Part shown: positions 24,504-33,189 of the stretch, in pieces | Layout of the letters: every line of letters starts with the position of its first letter | Position numbering within the stretch: position 1 is the stretch's first letter | Assembly: GCF_009930815.1 (NCBI RefSeq) | Contig: NZ_CP022222.1 | Location: 3,948,501 to 4,012,500 of the forward strand | Source: Bradyrhizobium sp. CCBAU 051011 | Lineage (GTDB): Bacteria > Pseudomonadota > Alphaproteobacteria > Rhizobiales > Xanthobacteraceae | Length of the DNA stretch: 64,000 nt | Direction of reading: 5' to 3' | Notes under the pieces: generated by a model | What the model was told of the DNA's origin: nothing | Seen by the model: the letters and a program-made list of their open reading frames with translations, nothing else | Database searches by the model: none | Position numbers and translations under genes: made by a program

Positions 24504-25610
24504 TCACGCCACGCGGTATTGCTCCATGACGGCCTTGTCGGGTTCATAACCGAGCCCCGACCCTTGCGGCACCTCGACATTGCCATCGGCGTCGACATCG
24601 ATGCGGCCGCGCCACAAGCATGCGGCGCGTTTCATGGAGAATACTTCGACGAAACTTGTATCGTCGCGTAACGACATCAGGTGCAGCGTCGCCAGGAAGC
24701 CCGGCCCGAAATACGGCGAGTGCGGCGCAAGCCTGACGCCGAGTTCGTCGGCCAACGCGACGACATCAAGATATTCGGTGATCCCGCCGACCTTGATGAC
24801 GGAGGGTTGCGCATGGCTCACCGCGCCCGCCTTCATCATCTGCCTGAACTGGTGCACCGTGCAGGCATTCTCGCCCGCCGCCACATTGAGCCCGCCTTTG
24901 CTCCGCACTTCGGCCAACGTGGCAAAATCTTCCGGCGGCCAGACCGGCTCCTCCAGGAACATCGGCGCGGCGTCGCGGCAGGAATGCGCGAACGCGATCG
25001 CATCCTCACCATTGAGCGGACAATTCATGTCGACCATCAGCGGAATGCTGGGACCGATCGTTTTGCGCGCGGCATACACGGCTTGTGTCGTGGTCTCATG
25101 GAGCTTGATCGCCTTGTAGCTCTGCCGCAGGGCAGTCTCGCATTCGCGTGCAATGAGTTCGGGCTTGCCGATCCGCAGCAGGCTCGCATAGGCGGGAATG
25201 TGCGTGCGCCTGGCCTCGCCGATCAGGCGGTGCAGCGGCACGCCCTCGACCTTGGCGGCAAGGTCCCACAGCGCGATATCCAGCGCCGAGATCGCAAACA
25301 TGGTGATGCCATAGCGGCCGAACAGATGCAGGTTGCGCTGGATCTGTTCCATGAAGGCTGGAATGCCTGCCGCGTCGGGGACTTCCTGTCCATGCGCCTG
25401 CGGTGCGATCATTTCCTCGATAGCAGCAAAGCTTGTTCGCGGGCAGACATAGGCAAAGGCATCGCCCCAGCCGGTGATGCCGACGTCGGTGGAAATTTCC
25501 ACCATGACGATTTCCAGAGCCGATATCGAGGAAGCGCCCTGCTTGAAACTGGCCACCCCCGCGTCATAGGGAATGCGGATATGATGCGCCCGAACCTTCG
25601 TGATGAGCAT
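24504..25610 (-). CDS. mandelate racemase/muconate lactonizing enzyme family protein
   Basis: This 368-residue enolase-superfamily enzyme abstracts a proton alpha to a carboxylate, as acid sugar dehydratases and racemases do. The capping domain covers residues 1-125. In the barrel are KLHE (a K-x-H variant of the catalytic KxK), metal ligands Asp in VDMNC, Glu in FLEEPVWP and Glu in AGENAC, and the late His in LAPHSPYFGPG. This residue set fits the mandelate racemase subgroup rather than muconate cycloisomerases. GGGAG lies 8 nt before the ATG. The divergent AraC-type gene may regulate it. The exact sugar acid is unknown. Confidence 0.88.
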   Translation of the reverse strand: MLITKVRAHHIRIPYDAGVASFKQGASSISALEIVMVEISTDVGITGWGDAFAYVCPRTSFAAIEEMIAPQAHGQEVPDAAGIPAFMEQIQRNLHLFGRYGITMFAISALDIALWDLAAKVEGVPLHRLIGEARRTHIPAYASLLRIGKPELIARECETALRQSYKAIKLHETTTQAVYAARKTIGPSIPLMVDMNCPLNGEDAIAFAHSCRDAAPMFLEEPVWPPEDFATLAEVRSKGGLNVAAGENACTVHQFRQMMKAGAVSHAQPSVIKVGGITEYLDVVALADELGVRLAPHSPYFGPGFLATLHLMSLRDDTSFVEVFSMKRAACLWRGRIDVDADGNVEVPQGSGLGYEPDKAVMEQYRVA

Positions 25611-25729
25611 GGAACCGCTCCCAAAGTTTCGCCTACAGTGTCAGTGGAGAGATTGGAGAGCAAGGACTGTCAAACGACGCGCGGCGCCATCGATCATACT
25701 GCGGTCGCTTCGCATGAAAGCTGTCAGTC

Positions 25730-26563
25730 ATGAATCCGGCCCAGAAAGCGCTCTGGTACATTGAAAGCCATCTCGCCGAGCCACTGACGCTCGACGACAT
25801 CGCTCGCGTTGCCGGCGTCTCGCGCTTTCACGTGGTGCGGGCGTTCGCCGCAGCCACCGGATTTTCGGTCATGCGCTATGTGCGTGCCCGCCGACTCAGC
25901 AAGGCGGCGCAGGCGCTCGCGGCAGGCGCGCCTGACATTCTGAGCCTCGCGCTGGAGGCGGATTACAGCTCTCACGAAGCTTTCACCCGCGCGTTCCGCG
26001 ACCATTTCGGCGTCACGCCCGAAGCGGTCCGCGCCGCAACGTGCCTCGATCGTCTCAAGCTTCAGGAGCCCATCGTCATGGATTCAACCCTGCTCGAAAA
26101 TCTCAAGCCGCCACGTTTCGAAACCTCCAAGCCGCTGCTCATAGCCGGCATCGGCGAACGCTGCACGCATGAAAACGGCGGCGCCGGTATTCCCAACCAG
26201 TGGGAGCAGTTTCACCACAAGGTCGACGCCATTCCCGCGCGCATCGGCAAGGTCGCCTATGGCGTCTGCTGCAACGGCGACGACGCTGGTTTCGACTACA
26301 TCGCCGGCGTCGAGGTCGCCGACTTCTCCGACTTACCGCGCGAGTTCGCGCGCGTGCGGATTCCCGAACAGAAATACGCGGTGTTCACCCACGCAGAGCA
26401 CATCTCGACCATCCGCCGCACCGTCAACACGATCTGGAATCACTGGCTGCCGGCCTCCGGCATGAAGGCCGCCGACGCGCCGAATTTCGAGCGCTACGAC
26501 GAAAACTTCGATCCTGCCACGGGCAATGGCGGGCTGGAGATCTGGATCCCGATCCGCGAGTGA
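25730..26563 (+). CDS. AraC family regulator with GyrI-like effector domain
   Basis: This 277-residue regulator has the AraC DNA-binding domain at the amino terminus (residues 5-105). The first HTH is LTLDDIARVAGVSRFHVVRAF and the second is ILSLALEADYSSHEAFTRAFRDHFGVTPE. A GyrI/Rob-like small-molecule binding domain follows from about residue 120, with YGVCCNGDDAGFDYIAGVEV and the closing FDPATGNGGLEIWIPI. This is the Rob/SoxS-with-effector layout, responsive to lipophilic compounds. It is divergent from the enolase-family gene and precedes the SMP-30 gene. Confidence 0.92.
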   Translation: MNPAQKALWYIESHLAEPLTLDDIARVAGVSRFHVVRAFAAATGFSVMRYVRARRLSKAAQALAAGAPDILSLALEADYSSHEAFTRAFRDHFGVTPEAVRAATCLDRLKLQEPIVMDSTLLENLKPPRFETSKPLLIAGIGERCTHENGGAGIPNQWEQFHHKVDAIPARIGKVAYGVCCNGDDAGFDYIAGVEVADFSDLPREFARVRIPEQKYAVFTHAEHISTIRRTVNTIWNHWLPASGMKAADAPNFERYDENFDPATGNGGLEIWIPIRE

Positions 26564-26715
26564 TTGCCACCGCAATGCTGCCCTGCGCAACGCGAACGGC
26601 CGCGGTTGCTTGGCAAGCGATATCGACTTTGCCATAACGAACCCGACACAAAACGTTGCGCGTGGGGGATCGAGCCTGAAAATCCGCCTGCAGCCAAGCA
26701 AGCCGGGAGGGTTTC

Positions 26716-27642
26716 ATGGCCGATATCCGCGTTCTCGCCACCGATCTGGAGTTTCCGGAAGGGCCGGTGGTGATGCCCGACGGCTCGGTGGTACTGGTCG
26801 AGATTCGCGGCAAGCGGCTGACGCGGGTTTATCCCGACGGGCGGAAAGAGGTGGTCGCGCAGATTCCCGGCGGTCCCAATGGCGCGGCGCTGGGGCCCGA
26901 CGGCAAAATGTACATCTGCAACAATGGCGGCTTTAGCTGGATTCCGACCGGCAAGATGATCATGCCGGGCCCGCAGGCCGATGATTATCTCGGCGGCTCG
27001 ATCCAGCGGGTGGACCTGCAGAGCGGCAAGGTCGAAACCGTCGTCGACAAATGCGGCGAGCACGCCCTGCGCGGGCCCAACGACCTGGTGTTCGACAGGC
27101 ACGGCGGGCTCTGGTTCTCTGATCTCGGCAAGCGCCGCGCCCGCGAGATGGATGTCGGCGCGTTCTACTATCTCAAGCCGGGCATGAAAGAGATTGTCGA
27201 GGCCGTGCACGGCGTGCTGCCGGCCAACGGCATCGGCCTGTCGCCGGACGAGAAGACGGTCTACATCGCGGAGACGCCGACGGCGCGGCTGTGGGCCTAT
27301 GAAATCGCCGAGCCCGGCACCATCAAGCCGCGCGACGTGATTTATCGCGGCGAGCGCGGCAAGCCGATCGCGGGGCTCGGCGGCTACCAGATGTTCGATT
27401 CGATGGCGGTGGAGGCTAACGGCAATGTCTGCGTGGCGACGCTGGTCTCGGGATGCATCTCGGTGATCGCGCCCGATGGCACGCTGGTCGAGCAGGTGCC
27501 GACCGGCGACCGCGTGACTACCAATATTGCGTTTGGCGGGCCGGAACTGAAGACGGCCTATATCACGCTGTCGGGCAAGGGCGAACTGATCGCGATGGAC
27601 TGGGCGCGGCCGGGCTTGGCGCTGAATTTCTTGAACAAGTGA
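26716..27642 (+). CDS. SMP-30/gluconolactonase family lactonase
   Basis: This 308-residue six-bladed propeller has LEFPEGPVVMPDGSVVLVE (metal-binding Glu), PNGAALGPDGKMYICNNGG, GPNDLVFDRHGGLWFSD and LPANGIGLSPDEKTVYIAE, the recurrent calcium-binding blades of SMP-30/gluconolactonases. Such enzymes open sugar lactones and generate sugar acids, which the upstream enolase-superfamily enzyme could then dehydrate. That pathway link is inference from position. GGGAGG lies 7 nt before the ATG. There is no signal peptide. Confidence 0.9.
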   Translation: MADIRVLATDLEFPEGPVVMPDGSVVLVEIRGKRLTRVYPDGRKEVVAQIPGGPNGAALGPDGKMYICNNGGFSWIPTGKMIMPGPQADDYLGGSIQRVDLQSGKVETVVDKCGEHALRGPNDLVFDRHGGLWFSDLGKRRAREMDVGAFYYLKPGMKEIVEAVHGVLPANGIGLSPDEKTVYIAETPTARLWAYEIAEPGTIKPRDVIYRGERGKPIAGLGGYQMFDSMAVEANGNVCVATLVSGCISVIAPDGTLVEQVPTGDRVTTNIAFGGPELKTAYITLSGKGELIAMDWARPGLALNFLNK

Positions 27643-27663
27643 CGATTGCGCCAAAGCGCAAGC

Positions 27664-27743
27664 TTCATTCCGGGATGGTCCGAAGGACCAGACCCGGAAT
27701 CTCGAGATTCCGGGTTCGATGCTTTGCATCGCCCCGGAATGAC
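27664..27743. repeat. intergenic palindromic repeat, TCATTCCGGG family
   Basis: TTCATTCCGGGATGGTCCGAAGGACC carries a small inner hairpin, and CCGGAATCTCGAGATTCCGG forms a second. GCATCGCCCCGGAATGAC closes the element. Related copies are at 16350 and 38343. It separates the lactonase gene from the GNAT gene. Confidence 0.75.
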
Positions 27744-27797
27744 GGAGGATGGATCGCGGCCGCTTCGCAATGACGCGGCTGGCAGTGGAGAAACTAA

Positions 27798-28391
27798 ATG
27801 GCCTTTCTTGAACCGGTTACCCTTCAGGGCGCGCATGCGCGGCTGGAGCCGTTGTCGCATGATCACGTTGACGGGCTGATGGAGGCGGTCAGCGACGGCG
27901 AGCTGTGGAAGCTCTGGTACACCTTCATTCCGAGCGCCGAAAACATGAAGCAGGAAATCGACCGCCGACTCGGCCTGTTTGCGGCCGGCACGATGCTGCC
28001 GTTCACGGTGTTCGATGCCGATGGGAAGATCGCGGGCATGACGACCTACATGAACGTCGATGCCGCCAACCGCCGCGTCGAGATCGGCTCGACCTGGTAC
28101 GCCAAGCGCGTGCAGCGCAGCGCGCTTAATACGCAGTGCAAACTGCTGCTGCTGACGCACGCGTTCGAGAAGCTGAACTGCATTGCGGTAGAATTCCGCA
28201 CGCATTTCTTCAACCATCAGAGCCGGCGCGGCATCGAGCGTCTGGGCGCCAAGCAGGACGGTATCCTGAGAAGCCACCAGATCGCGCCGAACGGCACGTT
28301 GCGCGACACCGTGGTTTACAGCATCATCGCCAGCGAATGGCCGACGGTGAAGGCCCATCTCACCTATCAACTCAACGACAAGCCGCGGTAG
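27798..28391 (+). CDS. GNAT acetyltransferase, RimJ/RimL type
   Basis: This 197-residue protein matches the RimJ/RimL group of acetyltransferases: LEPVTLQGAHARLEPLS at the start, IGSTWYAKRVQRSALNTQCKLLLL as the acetyl-CoA binding region near residues 95-118, and VEFRTHFFNHQSRRGIERLG near residues 132-152. The latter carries the usual N-x-x-S-x-x-x-x-E/R-x-L-G pattern. Typical substrates are protein amino termini or small amines. GGAG lies 8 nt before the ATG. It is 24 nt ahead of the GMC oxidoreductase and probably cotranscribed. Confidence 0.9.
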   Translation: MAFLEPVTLQGAHARLEPLSHDHVDGLMEAVSDGELWKLWYTFIPSAENMKQEIDRRLGLFAAGTMLPFTVFDADGKIAGMTTYMNVDAANRRVEIGSTWYAKRVQRSALNTQCKLLLLTHAFEKLNCIAVEFRTHFFNHQSRRGIERLGAKQDGILRSHQIAPNGTLRDTVVYSIIASEWPTVKAHLTYQLNDKPR

Positions 28392-28415
28392 TTAAGCCGC
28401 GCCAGAAAAGAGACG

Positions 28416-30065
28416 ATGGAAACGTTCGATTACGTGATTATCGGTGCGGGCTCCGCAGGCAGCGTGCTCGCCAACCGTCTGGGTGAAGACCCCGCGAGCC
28501 GCGTCTGCGTGCTCGAAGCAGGGCCGAGTGACTGGCACCCCTATATCCATTTGCCGGCCGGCTTCATCAAGACGTTCCACATGAAGAGTATCAACTGGGC
28601 CTACCAGCAGGAGCCCGGCCCGTGGACCGGCGGGCGCAGCATTTACGCGCCGCGCGGCAAGACGCTCGGCGGCTCATCCTCGATCAACGGCCATATCTAC
28701 AACCGCGGCCAGCGCCAGGATTTCGATACCTGGGCGCAACTCGGCAATCGCGGCTGGGGCTATCCGGACATCCTGCCCTATTTCAAGCGGATGGAGCGCC
28801 GCGTCGGCGAATGCGACGATACCTATCGCGGCCGCGAAGGCAGTCTCACCGTCACCACCATGGACTGGCAGGATCCGCTCTGCGAGGCCTTCATGGAAGG
28901 TGCCGTCAGCCTCGGCATTCCGCGCAATCCGGACTACAACGGCGAGATCCAGGAAGGCGTGTCCTACTGTCAGCGCACCATCGAGAAGGGCCTGCGCGTC
29001 AGCGCCGCGACGGCATTCCTGCACCCGGCGCGGAGGCGGGGCAATGTCGATGTGCGGACGCATGCGCATGTCACCAACCTCATCTTCGAGGGCAAGCGCG
29101 TCGTCGGCGTGCGTTATCTCAAAGGCGGCAAGGGCGGTACGCCCCTCGAGGTGCGCGCCGGCAAGGAAGTCATCCTTTCCGGCGGCGCCTACAACTCGCC
29201 GCAGGTATTGCAATTGTCCGGTGTCGGCTCGCCGGAGCTGCTGCAATCGCACGGCATCGAGGTTCGCCACGCGCTGCCCGGCGTCGGCGAGGGCCTGCAG
29301 GACCATTACGCACCGCGCTCGGTCGCGCGCGTCAAGAACATCAGGACCATCAACGAACTGCGGCGCGGCGTCAGCCTCTGGGTCGAGGCGCTGAAGTGGG
29401 CGACGACGCGGCGCGGCCTGCTCTCGCTGTCGCCGACCATGGTCTATTGCTTTTGGCACTCCGGCGAGACCACCGAAAGCTCCGACCTGCAGCTCACCTT
29501 CACGCCCGCAAGCTACAAGGAAGGCGTGCAGGGCCAGCTCGAGGACGAGCCCGGCATGACGGTCGCCTCGTGGCAGCAGCGCCCCGAGAGCCGGGGCTAC
29601 GTCCGCATCCGCTCTGCGGACCCGTTCGCGCCGCCGATCATCCAGACCAATTATCTGGTGGAAGAGATCGACCGCCGCGTCGTCGTCGCCGGCATGAAGC
29701 TGGCGCGCCGGCTGCTCGCATCGAAGCCGCTCGCGCCCTATTACGCCTACGAGGATTTCCCGGGCCCGAAGGTGCAGAGCGACGACGAGTTTCTGGCTGC
29801 CGCCACCGAGCGCGGCACCACCACCTTCCATCCCGGCTGCACCTGCCGCATGGGGCCGGCGGATGCCAAATGGGCCGTGGTCGACGACGAGTTGCGCGTG
29901 CACGGGCTGCAGGGCCTGCGTGTCGTCGATGCCTCGATCATGCCGCGGATGATCTCGGCCAACCTCAACGCCTCGACCTTGATGATCGCCGACAAGGCCT
30001 CCGACATGATCCGCGGCAAGACCGCGCTGGAGGCGGTGAGATTCCCCGTGCCTGCTGCGGTGTGA
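28416..30065 (+). CDS. GMC family FAD-dependent oxidoreductase
   Basis: This 549-residue flavoenzyme resembles choline dehydrogenase and alcohol dehydrogenases of the GMC family. The FAD-binding GxGxxG is IIGAGSAGSVLANRL at residues 8-22. GMC signature 1 is PRGKTLGGSSSINGHIYNRG near residue 80, and signature 2 is GAYNSPQVLQLSGVG near residue 256. The active-site His sits in TTFHPGCTCRMGP and the closing Asn in SANLNAS. Substrates are primary alcohols, possibly aromatic or PEG-like. No betaine aldehyde dehydrogenase or betI is nearby, so a betA role is not supported. Confidence 0.93.
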   Translation: METFDYVIIGAGSAGSVLANRLGEDPASRVCVLEAGPSDWHPYIHLPAGFIKTFHMKSINWAYQQEPGPWTGGRSIYAPRGKTLGGSSSINGHIYNRGQRQDFDTWAQLGNRGWGYPDILPYFKRMERRVGECDDTYRGREGSLTVTTMDWQDPLCEAFMEGAVSLGIPRNPDYNGEIQEGVSYCQRTIEKGLRVSAATAFLHPARRRGNVDVRTHAHVTNLIFEGKRVVGVRYLKGGKGGTPLEVRAGKEVILSGGAYNSPQVLQLSGVGSPELLQSHGIEVRHALPGVGEGLQDHYAPRSVARVKNIRTINELRRGVSLWVEALKWATTRRGLLSLSPTMVYCFWHSGETTESSDLQLTFTPASYKEGVQGQLEDEPGMTVASWQQRPESRGYVRIRSADPFAPPIIQTNYLVEEIDRRVVVAGMKLARRLLASKPLAPYYAYEDFPGPKVQSDDEFLAAATERGTTTFHPGCTCRMGPADAKWAVVDDELRVHGLQGLRVVDASIMPRMISANLNASTLMIADKASDMIRGKTALEAVRFPVPAAV

Positions 30066-30151
30066 TCACTCTAAATCGAAGTGAGGCGCTCGCAATGACG
30101 GAGCTGGATCGATGCACGACGATCGGGCTGACGTTACGTTGATCCGGCCCG

Positions 30152-31144
30152 TTACGCGATTTTCCAAGCGGCCTCCGGCCGGTACAGCGTATCGATCGTC
30201 ACCACGCCGATCGCGCGCGACACGCACGGACAGATCTTGCGGTTCTCGCGCTTCTGCTGATCGCTGAAGAACACGTCGCGATGGTCGATCTCGCCATCGA
30301 CGGCGACGACATCGACGGCGCAGACGCCGCACTCGCCGCGCTGGCAGTCCGATATCACCTCAAAACCGGCGCCATTCAGAGCGTCGAGCATCGAGCTGTT
30401 TTGCGGCACGACCAGTTCGGTGCCCGTATCCTTCAACCGCACGCGGAATTCCGCTGTCGGCATCAGGCCGCTGGAGCCGAATGTCTCAAAGCGCAGATCG
30501 GCCGGCGCGCGTCCGGCTTCGTTCCAGACGCGCCGCGCGGCCTCCAGCATCCGCATCGGCCCGCAGATGATGGCGATGGCATCATCGGGGAGCGCGTGGA
30601 AGGTGGCGTCCAGATTGAGCCGGGCGCCCTGGTCGGAGGCATGCACGGTCAGTCGGTCGCTGAGAAGCGCCGTCAACTCATCGAGGAACGCCGCATCGCT
30701 GCGCGACTTCACGGCATAATGCAGCGGCGCGTCGATGTTCCGGCGGCGCAGCGCGGCTGCGATACCTGTGATCGGCGTGATGCCGATGCCGCCGGCGATC
30801 AGGCAATAATTCTTCCTGGTCCAGTCGATCTCCAGCAGCGATGCCGGGTTCGAAGTCTCGATCCGCGCGCCAACTCGCAAATTCCACATGCTGCGCGAGC
30901 CGCCGCGGCTGTCCGGGGCCAGCCGCACTGCGATCCGGTAGGTGCCGGCATCGCTGTTCTCGACCAGAGAATAGGAACGCCGCGCGGGCTGTCCGTCGAT
31001 CAGCACGGTGACGCCGATGTGGCTACCGGCCGGGTAGGGCACAACGTGGCCGCTCTCGGGGCGCAGGCGGAATTCGCGGATCGTCGGCGTCACGTCGCAG
31101 ATGGCGTCGACCGTGCACCAGCTCCATTGTTCGGCAAAACGCAT
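30152..31144 (-). CDS. PDR/VanB family ferredoxin-reductase of a Rieske oxygenase
   Basis: This 330-residue electron-transfer subunit has, in order, an FMN-binding barrel (PARRSYSLVEN near residue 55), an NADH domain (LIAGGIGITPITGIAAAL near residue 115, IICGPMRML near residue 192), and a carboxy-terminal plant-type 2Fe-2S ferredoxin with CQRGECGVC and a later CPC. This order defines phthalate dioxygenase reductase/VanB. It would pass electrons from NADH to the Rieske oxygenase encoded two genes upstream. The ATG is 8 nt after the GntR gene, so the three genes form one operon. Confidence 0.92.
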   Translation of the reverse strand: MRFAEQWSWCTVDAICDVTPTIREFRLRPESGHVVPYPAGSHIGVTVLIDGQPARRSYSLVENSDAGTYRIAVRLAPDSRGGSRSMWNLRVGARIETSNPASLLEIDWTRKNYCLIAGGIGITPITGIAAALRRRNIDAPLHYAVKSRSDAAFLDELTALLSDRLTVHASDQGARLNLDATFHALPDDAIAIICGPMRMLEAARRVWNEAGRAPADLRFETFGSSGLMPTAEFRVRLKDTGTELVVPQNSSMLDALNGAGFEVISDCQRGECGVCAVDVVAVDGEIDHRDVFFSDQQKRENRKICPCVSRAIGVVTIDTLYRPEAAWKIA

Positions 31145-31152
31145 GGGCGATC

Positions 31153-31905
31153 CTATTCGGCTGACGATTTGAGCAGAGCGAGCGCAGGCATCAGTTCGAG
31201 ATGCGTGCGGTTGCGGACCGCGAGCCGCAAATTGCGCGCGGCAAGTCGCGAATGCTCGCGCATCACGGCCTCGGCCCGAGCGCCCTCGCGGTTCTCGATG
31301 GCGTCGACCACGATGCGGTGATGATCCTGCGCGAGCAGCAGGATCTGATGCGCTTCCGGCAACGCCGACTGCGCCATCACGAAAGCATTTGGGGAGGCGA
31401 ACGGCAGCGCGGAGACGCGGTCGATTTCGCGGATCAGCGGCGCGCTGGCGGATAGTTCATTGAGCATCGCGTGGAAGCGCGCGTTCATCGTCACGTAGGC
31501 GGAAAAGGCTTCGACCGAAATCGGGTCCTGGCGAACCAGTTGGTCGAGATCGGCAAGGCATTCCTTGAGCGGCTCGAGGCTGCGCGCGCTGACGCCGCGC
31601 TCGGCGGCGAAGCGGGCGGCGAGGCCCTCGAGCGTGCCGCGCAGCTCGATCGAATCCAGGATGTCGCGCTCGGTGAAGGCTTTCACCATGAAGCCGCCGG
31701 AGGGGATCGCCTGCAGCAGGCCTTCATCCTCCAGCCGGACCAGCGCCAGCCGCACCGGCGTCCGCGACACGCCGGTGATATCGACCGCCTGCAATTCGCT
31801 GATGCGCTCGCCCGGGCGCAGCCGCCCGGACAGGATCATGTCGCGCAGCGCGAGTTGCGCCCGGACCGTCTGCGAGACGGAACGTTCGGTTTCGCGTTCG
31901 CTCAC
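31153..31905 (-). CDS. GntR family regulator, FCD (VanR/FadR-like) type
   Basis: This 250-residue regulator has an amino-terminal winged helix (RPGERISELQAVDITGVSRTPVRLALVRLEDEGLL, residues 30-65). An all-helical FCD ligand domain from about residue 80 contains a His-rich acidic pocket (MNARFHAMLNE, QDHHRIVVDAIENR). FCD members usually bind carboxylic acids through a metal. It starts at a GTG 3 nt after the oxygenase stop with GGAG in place, so it is translationally coupled. It most likely represses this operon from the TGTATACA sites at 32988 and 33051. Confidence 0.92.
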   Translation of the reverse strand: MSERETERSVSQTVRAQLALRDMILSGRLRPGERISELQAVDITGVSRTPVRLALVRLEDEGLLQAIPSGGFMVKAFTERDILDSIELRGTLEGLAARFAAERGVSARSLEPLKECLADLDQLVRQDPISVEAFSAYVTMNARFHAMLNELSASAPLIREIDRVSALPFASPNAFVMAQSALPEAHQILLLAQDHHRIVVDAIENREGARAEAVMREHSRLAARNLRLAVRNRTHLELMPALALLKSSAE

Positions 31906-31908
31906 GGC

Positions 31909-32958
31909 TCACTCCGCGGCTTGCATGGTCTGCGGGCCGGTCTCGCGCGCGACCATGCGGTCGATCACGCGCCGCGCCCACATCGCGCCCGCATCGATGT
32001 TGAGGTTGTAGAAAGTGCGGTCCGGATTCTCGTCCATCGCGCGCTGCTGCGCTTCGAGGATGATTTCGTCCTCATGGAAGATGCCGGCAACGCCCTCGCG
32101 GATTTCCGTGGTCAGCTTCTGCTCCGTTGTCCGGTAATTGCGGACGAAGGCCCAGAAATAGTGACAGGTGGTGGCGGTCTCCGGCGTCATGGTGTTGAGC
32201 ACAAAGCCGTTGACGCCCTGCGAGCGGTCGCCCTCGGGGGCGCCGGTGCCGGCGGGCGCCACGCCGACGTCGATATTGACGGTGCCGGGCGCCTGGAAAT
32301 GGATGATCTGCCAGCGGTCGACCGCACCCGGCTTCTGCAACTGCGCGGCCCAGAACGGCGGCGCGTCGATGCCCTTCATCCAGCGCGTCACGGTCACGGT
32401 CTTGTCGCCATGGGTGACATCGAACGGGGCCTCGGCGACGTGGTCGTTGCCGATGCTGGAGCCGTGCACGAAGGTCTCGTGGGTCAGGTCCATCAGATTG
32501 TCGACTACGAGACGGTAGTCGCACTTCACATGGATGATCTTGCCGTCGCCGGCCCACGCCGGATCGTCGTTCCAGTGCATGTCCGGAACCAGCGCAGGAT
32601 CAGCCAGCGCCGGGTCGCCCATCCACAGCCAGATAAAGCGGTGACGCTCGACGACGGGGTAGGAGCGCACGCAGGCGGAGGGGTTGATGGTGTCCTGCGA
32701 GGGCATGTAGGTGCAGCGGCCCTGCGCGTTGAACTTCAACCCGTGATAGCCGCAGACGACGGTGTCGCCGTCGAGCCGTCCCTTCGAGAGCGGCACCAGG
32801 CGGTGCCAGCAGGCGTCCTCCAGCGCGGAAACCCGTCCGTTGGATTGGCGGTACATCACGACATGCTTGCCGCAGATCGTGCGGGGAAACAGCGCGTGCT
32901 TGATATCGACGTCCCAGGCGGCGGCGTACCAGGCATTGAGCGGGAATGAGGACGGCAT
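31909..32958 (-). CDS. Rieske non-haem iron oxygenase alpha subunit, VanA-like
   Basis: This 349-residue oxygenase has a Rieske 2Fe-2S centre in the amino-terminal domain (Cys50-Trp-His52 and Cys69-Gly-Tyr-His72). The mononuclear iron site is in DLTHETFVHG (His-x4-His). Its length and the split from a PDR-type reductase fit vanillate O-demethylase and related aryl-ether demethylases rather than ring dihydroxylases, which have a beta subunit. AGGAG lies 7 nt before the ATG at 32958; nine residues upstream in frame are not needed. Substrates are likely methoxylated aromatics, but that is inference and other VanA-like enzymes act on sulfonates or betaines. Confidence 0.9.
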   Translation of the reverse strand: MPSSFPLNAWYAAAWDVDIKHALFPRTICGKHVVMYRQSNGRVSALEDACWHRLVPLSKGRLDGDTVVCGYHGLKFNAQGRCTYMPSQDTINPSACVRSYPVVERHRFIWLWMGDPALADPALVPDMHWNDDPAWAGDGKIIHVKCDYRLVVDNLMDLTHETFVHGSSIGNDHVAEAPFDVTHGDKTVTVTRWMKGIDAPPFWAAQLQKPGAVDRWQIIHFQAPGTVNIDVGVAPAGTGAPEGDRSQGVNGFVLNTMTPETATTCHYFWAFVRNYRTTEQKLTTEIREGVAGIFHEDEIILEAQQRAMDENPDRTFYNLNIDAGAMWARRVIDRMVARETGPQTMQAAE

Positions 32959-32987
32959 GGCTGCACTCCTTCTGCTTGAGTGCAATC

Positions 32988-32995
32988 TGTATACA
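32988..32995. promoter_or_regulatory. TGTATACA palindrome, candidate GntR operator 1
   Basis: This perfect 8-bp palindrome with a GTATAC core, as used by several FCD-type GntR regulators, lies 30 bp upstream of the oxygenase start. An identical site lies 63 bp away. Confidence 0.6.
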
Positions 32996-33050
32996 CAAAA
33001 TGCTGTGGTGTGGCAACGGAGGCAAAGAAATGGTGTTTAAATACCAATTA

Positions 33051-33058
33051 TGTATACA
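33051..33058. promoter_or_regulatory. TGTATACA palindrome, candidate GntR operator 2
   Basis: This is the second identical palindrome, set 63 bp (six helical turns) from the first and in the divergent promoter space. It is 132 bp upstream of the methyltransferase start. Confidence 0.6.
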
Positions 33059-33189
33059 TTAGTTTTGTGAGCTATCTCATTTCGTCAGCTCCTTTTTGCC
33101 GTCACCCTGATCCCAGGCCGTGCGGGTGCTTCTGCACGCGTCACCAAAGCAAGGGACAGTCGCAAAGAAATGCGGTGATCGGAGGCGCG

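Noticed and set aside
28416..30065. Calling the GMC enzyme betA (choline dehydrogenase)
   Set aside because: No betB or betI is adjacent, and GMC enzymes have many substrates.
28622..30142. Long plus-strand frame overlapping the GMC oxidoreductase in another frame
   Set aside because: Its product is Arg/Ala-rich with no motif, and the GMC frame carries all family signatures.
31153..32958. Calling the Rieske operon vanA/vanR/vanB
   Set aside because: Domain order fits, but related operons act on sulfonates, carnitine or other substrates; the vanillate assignment cannot be made from sequence alone.
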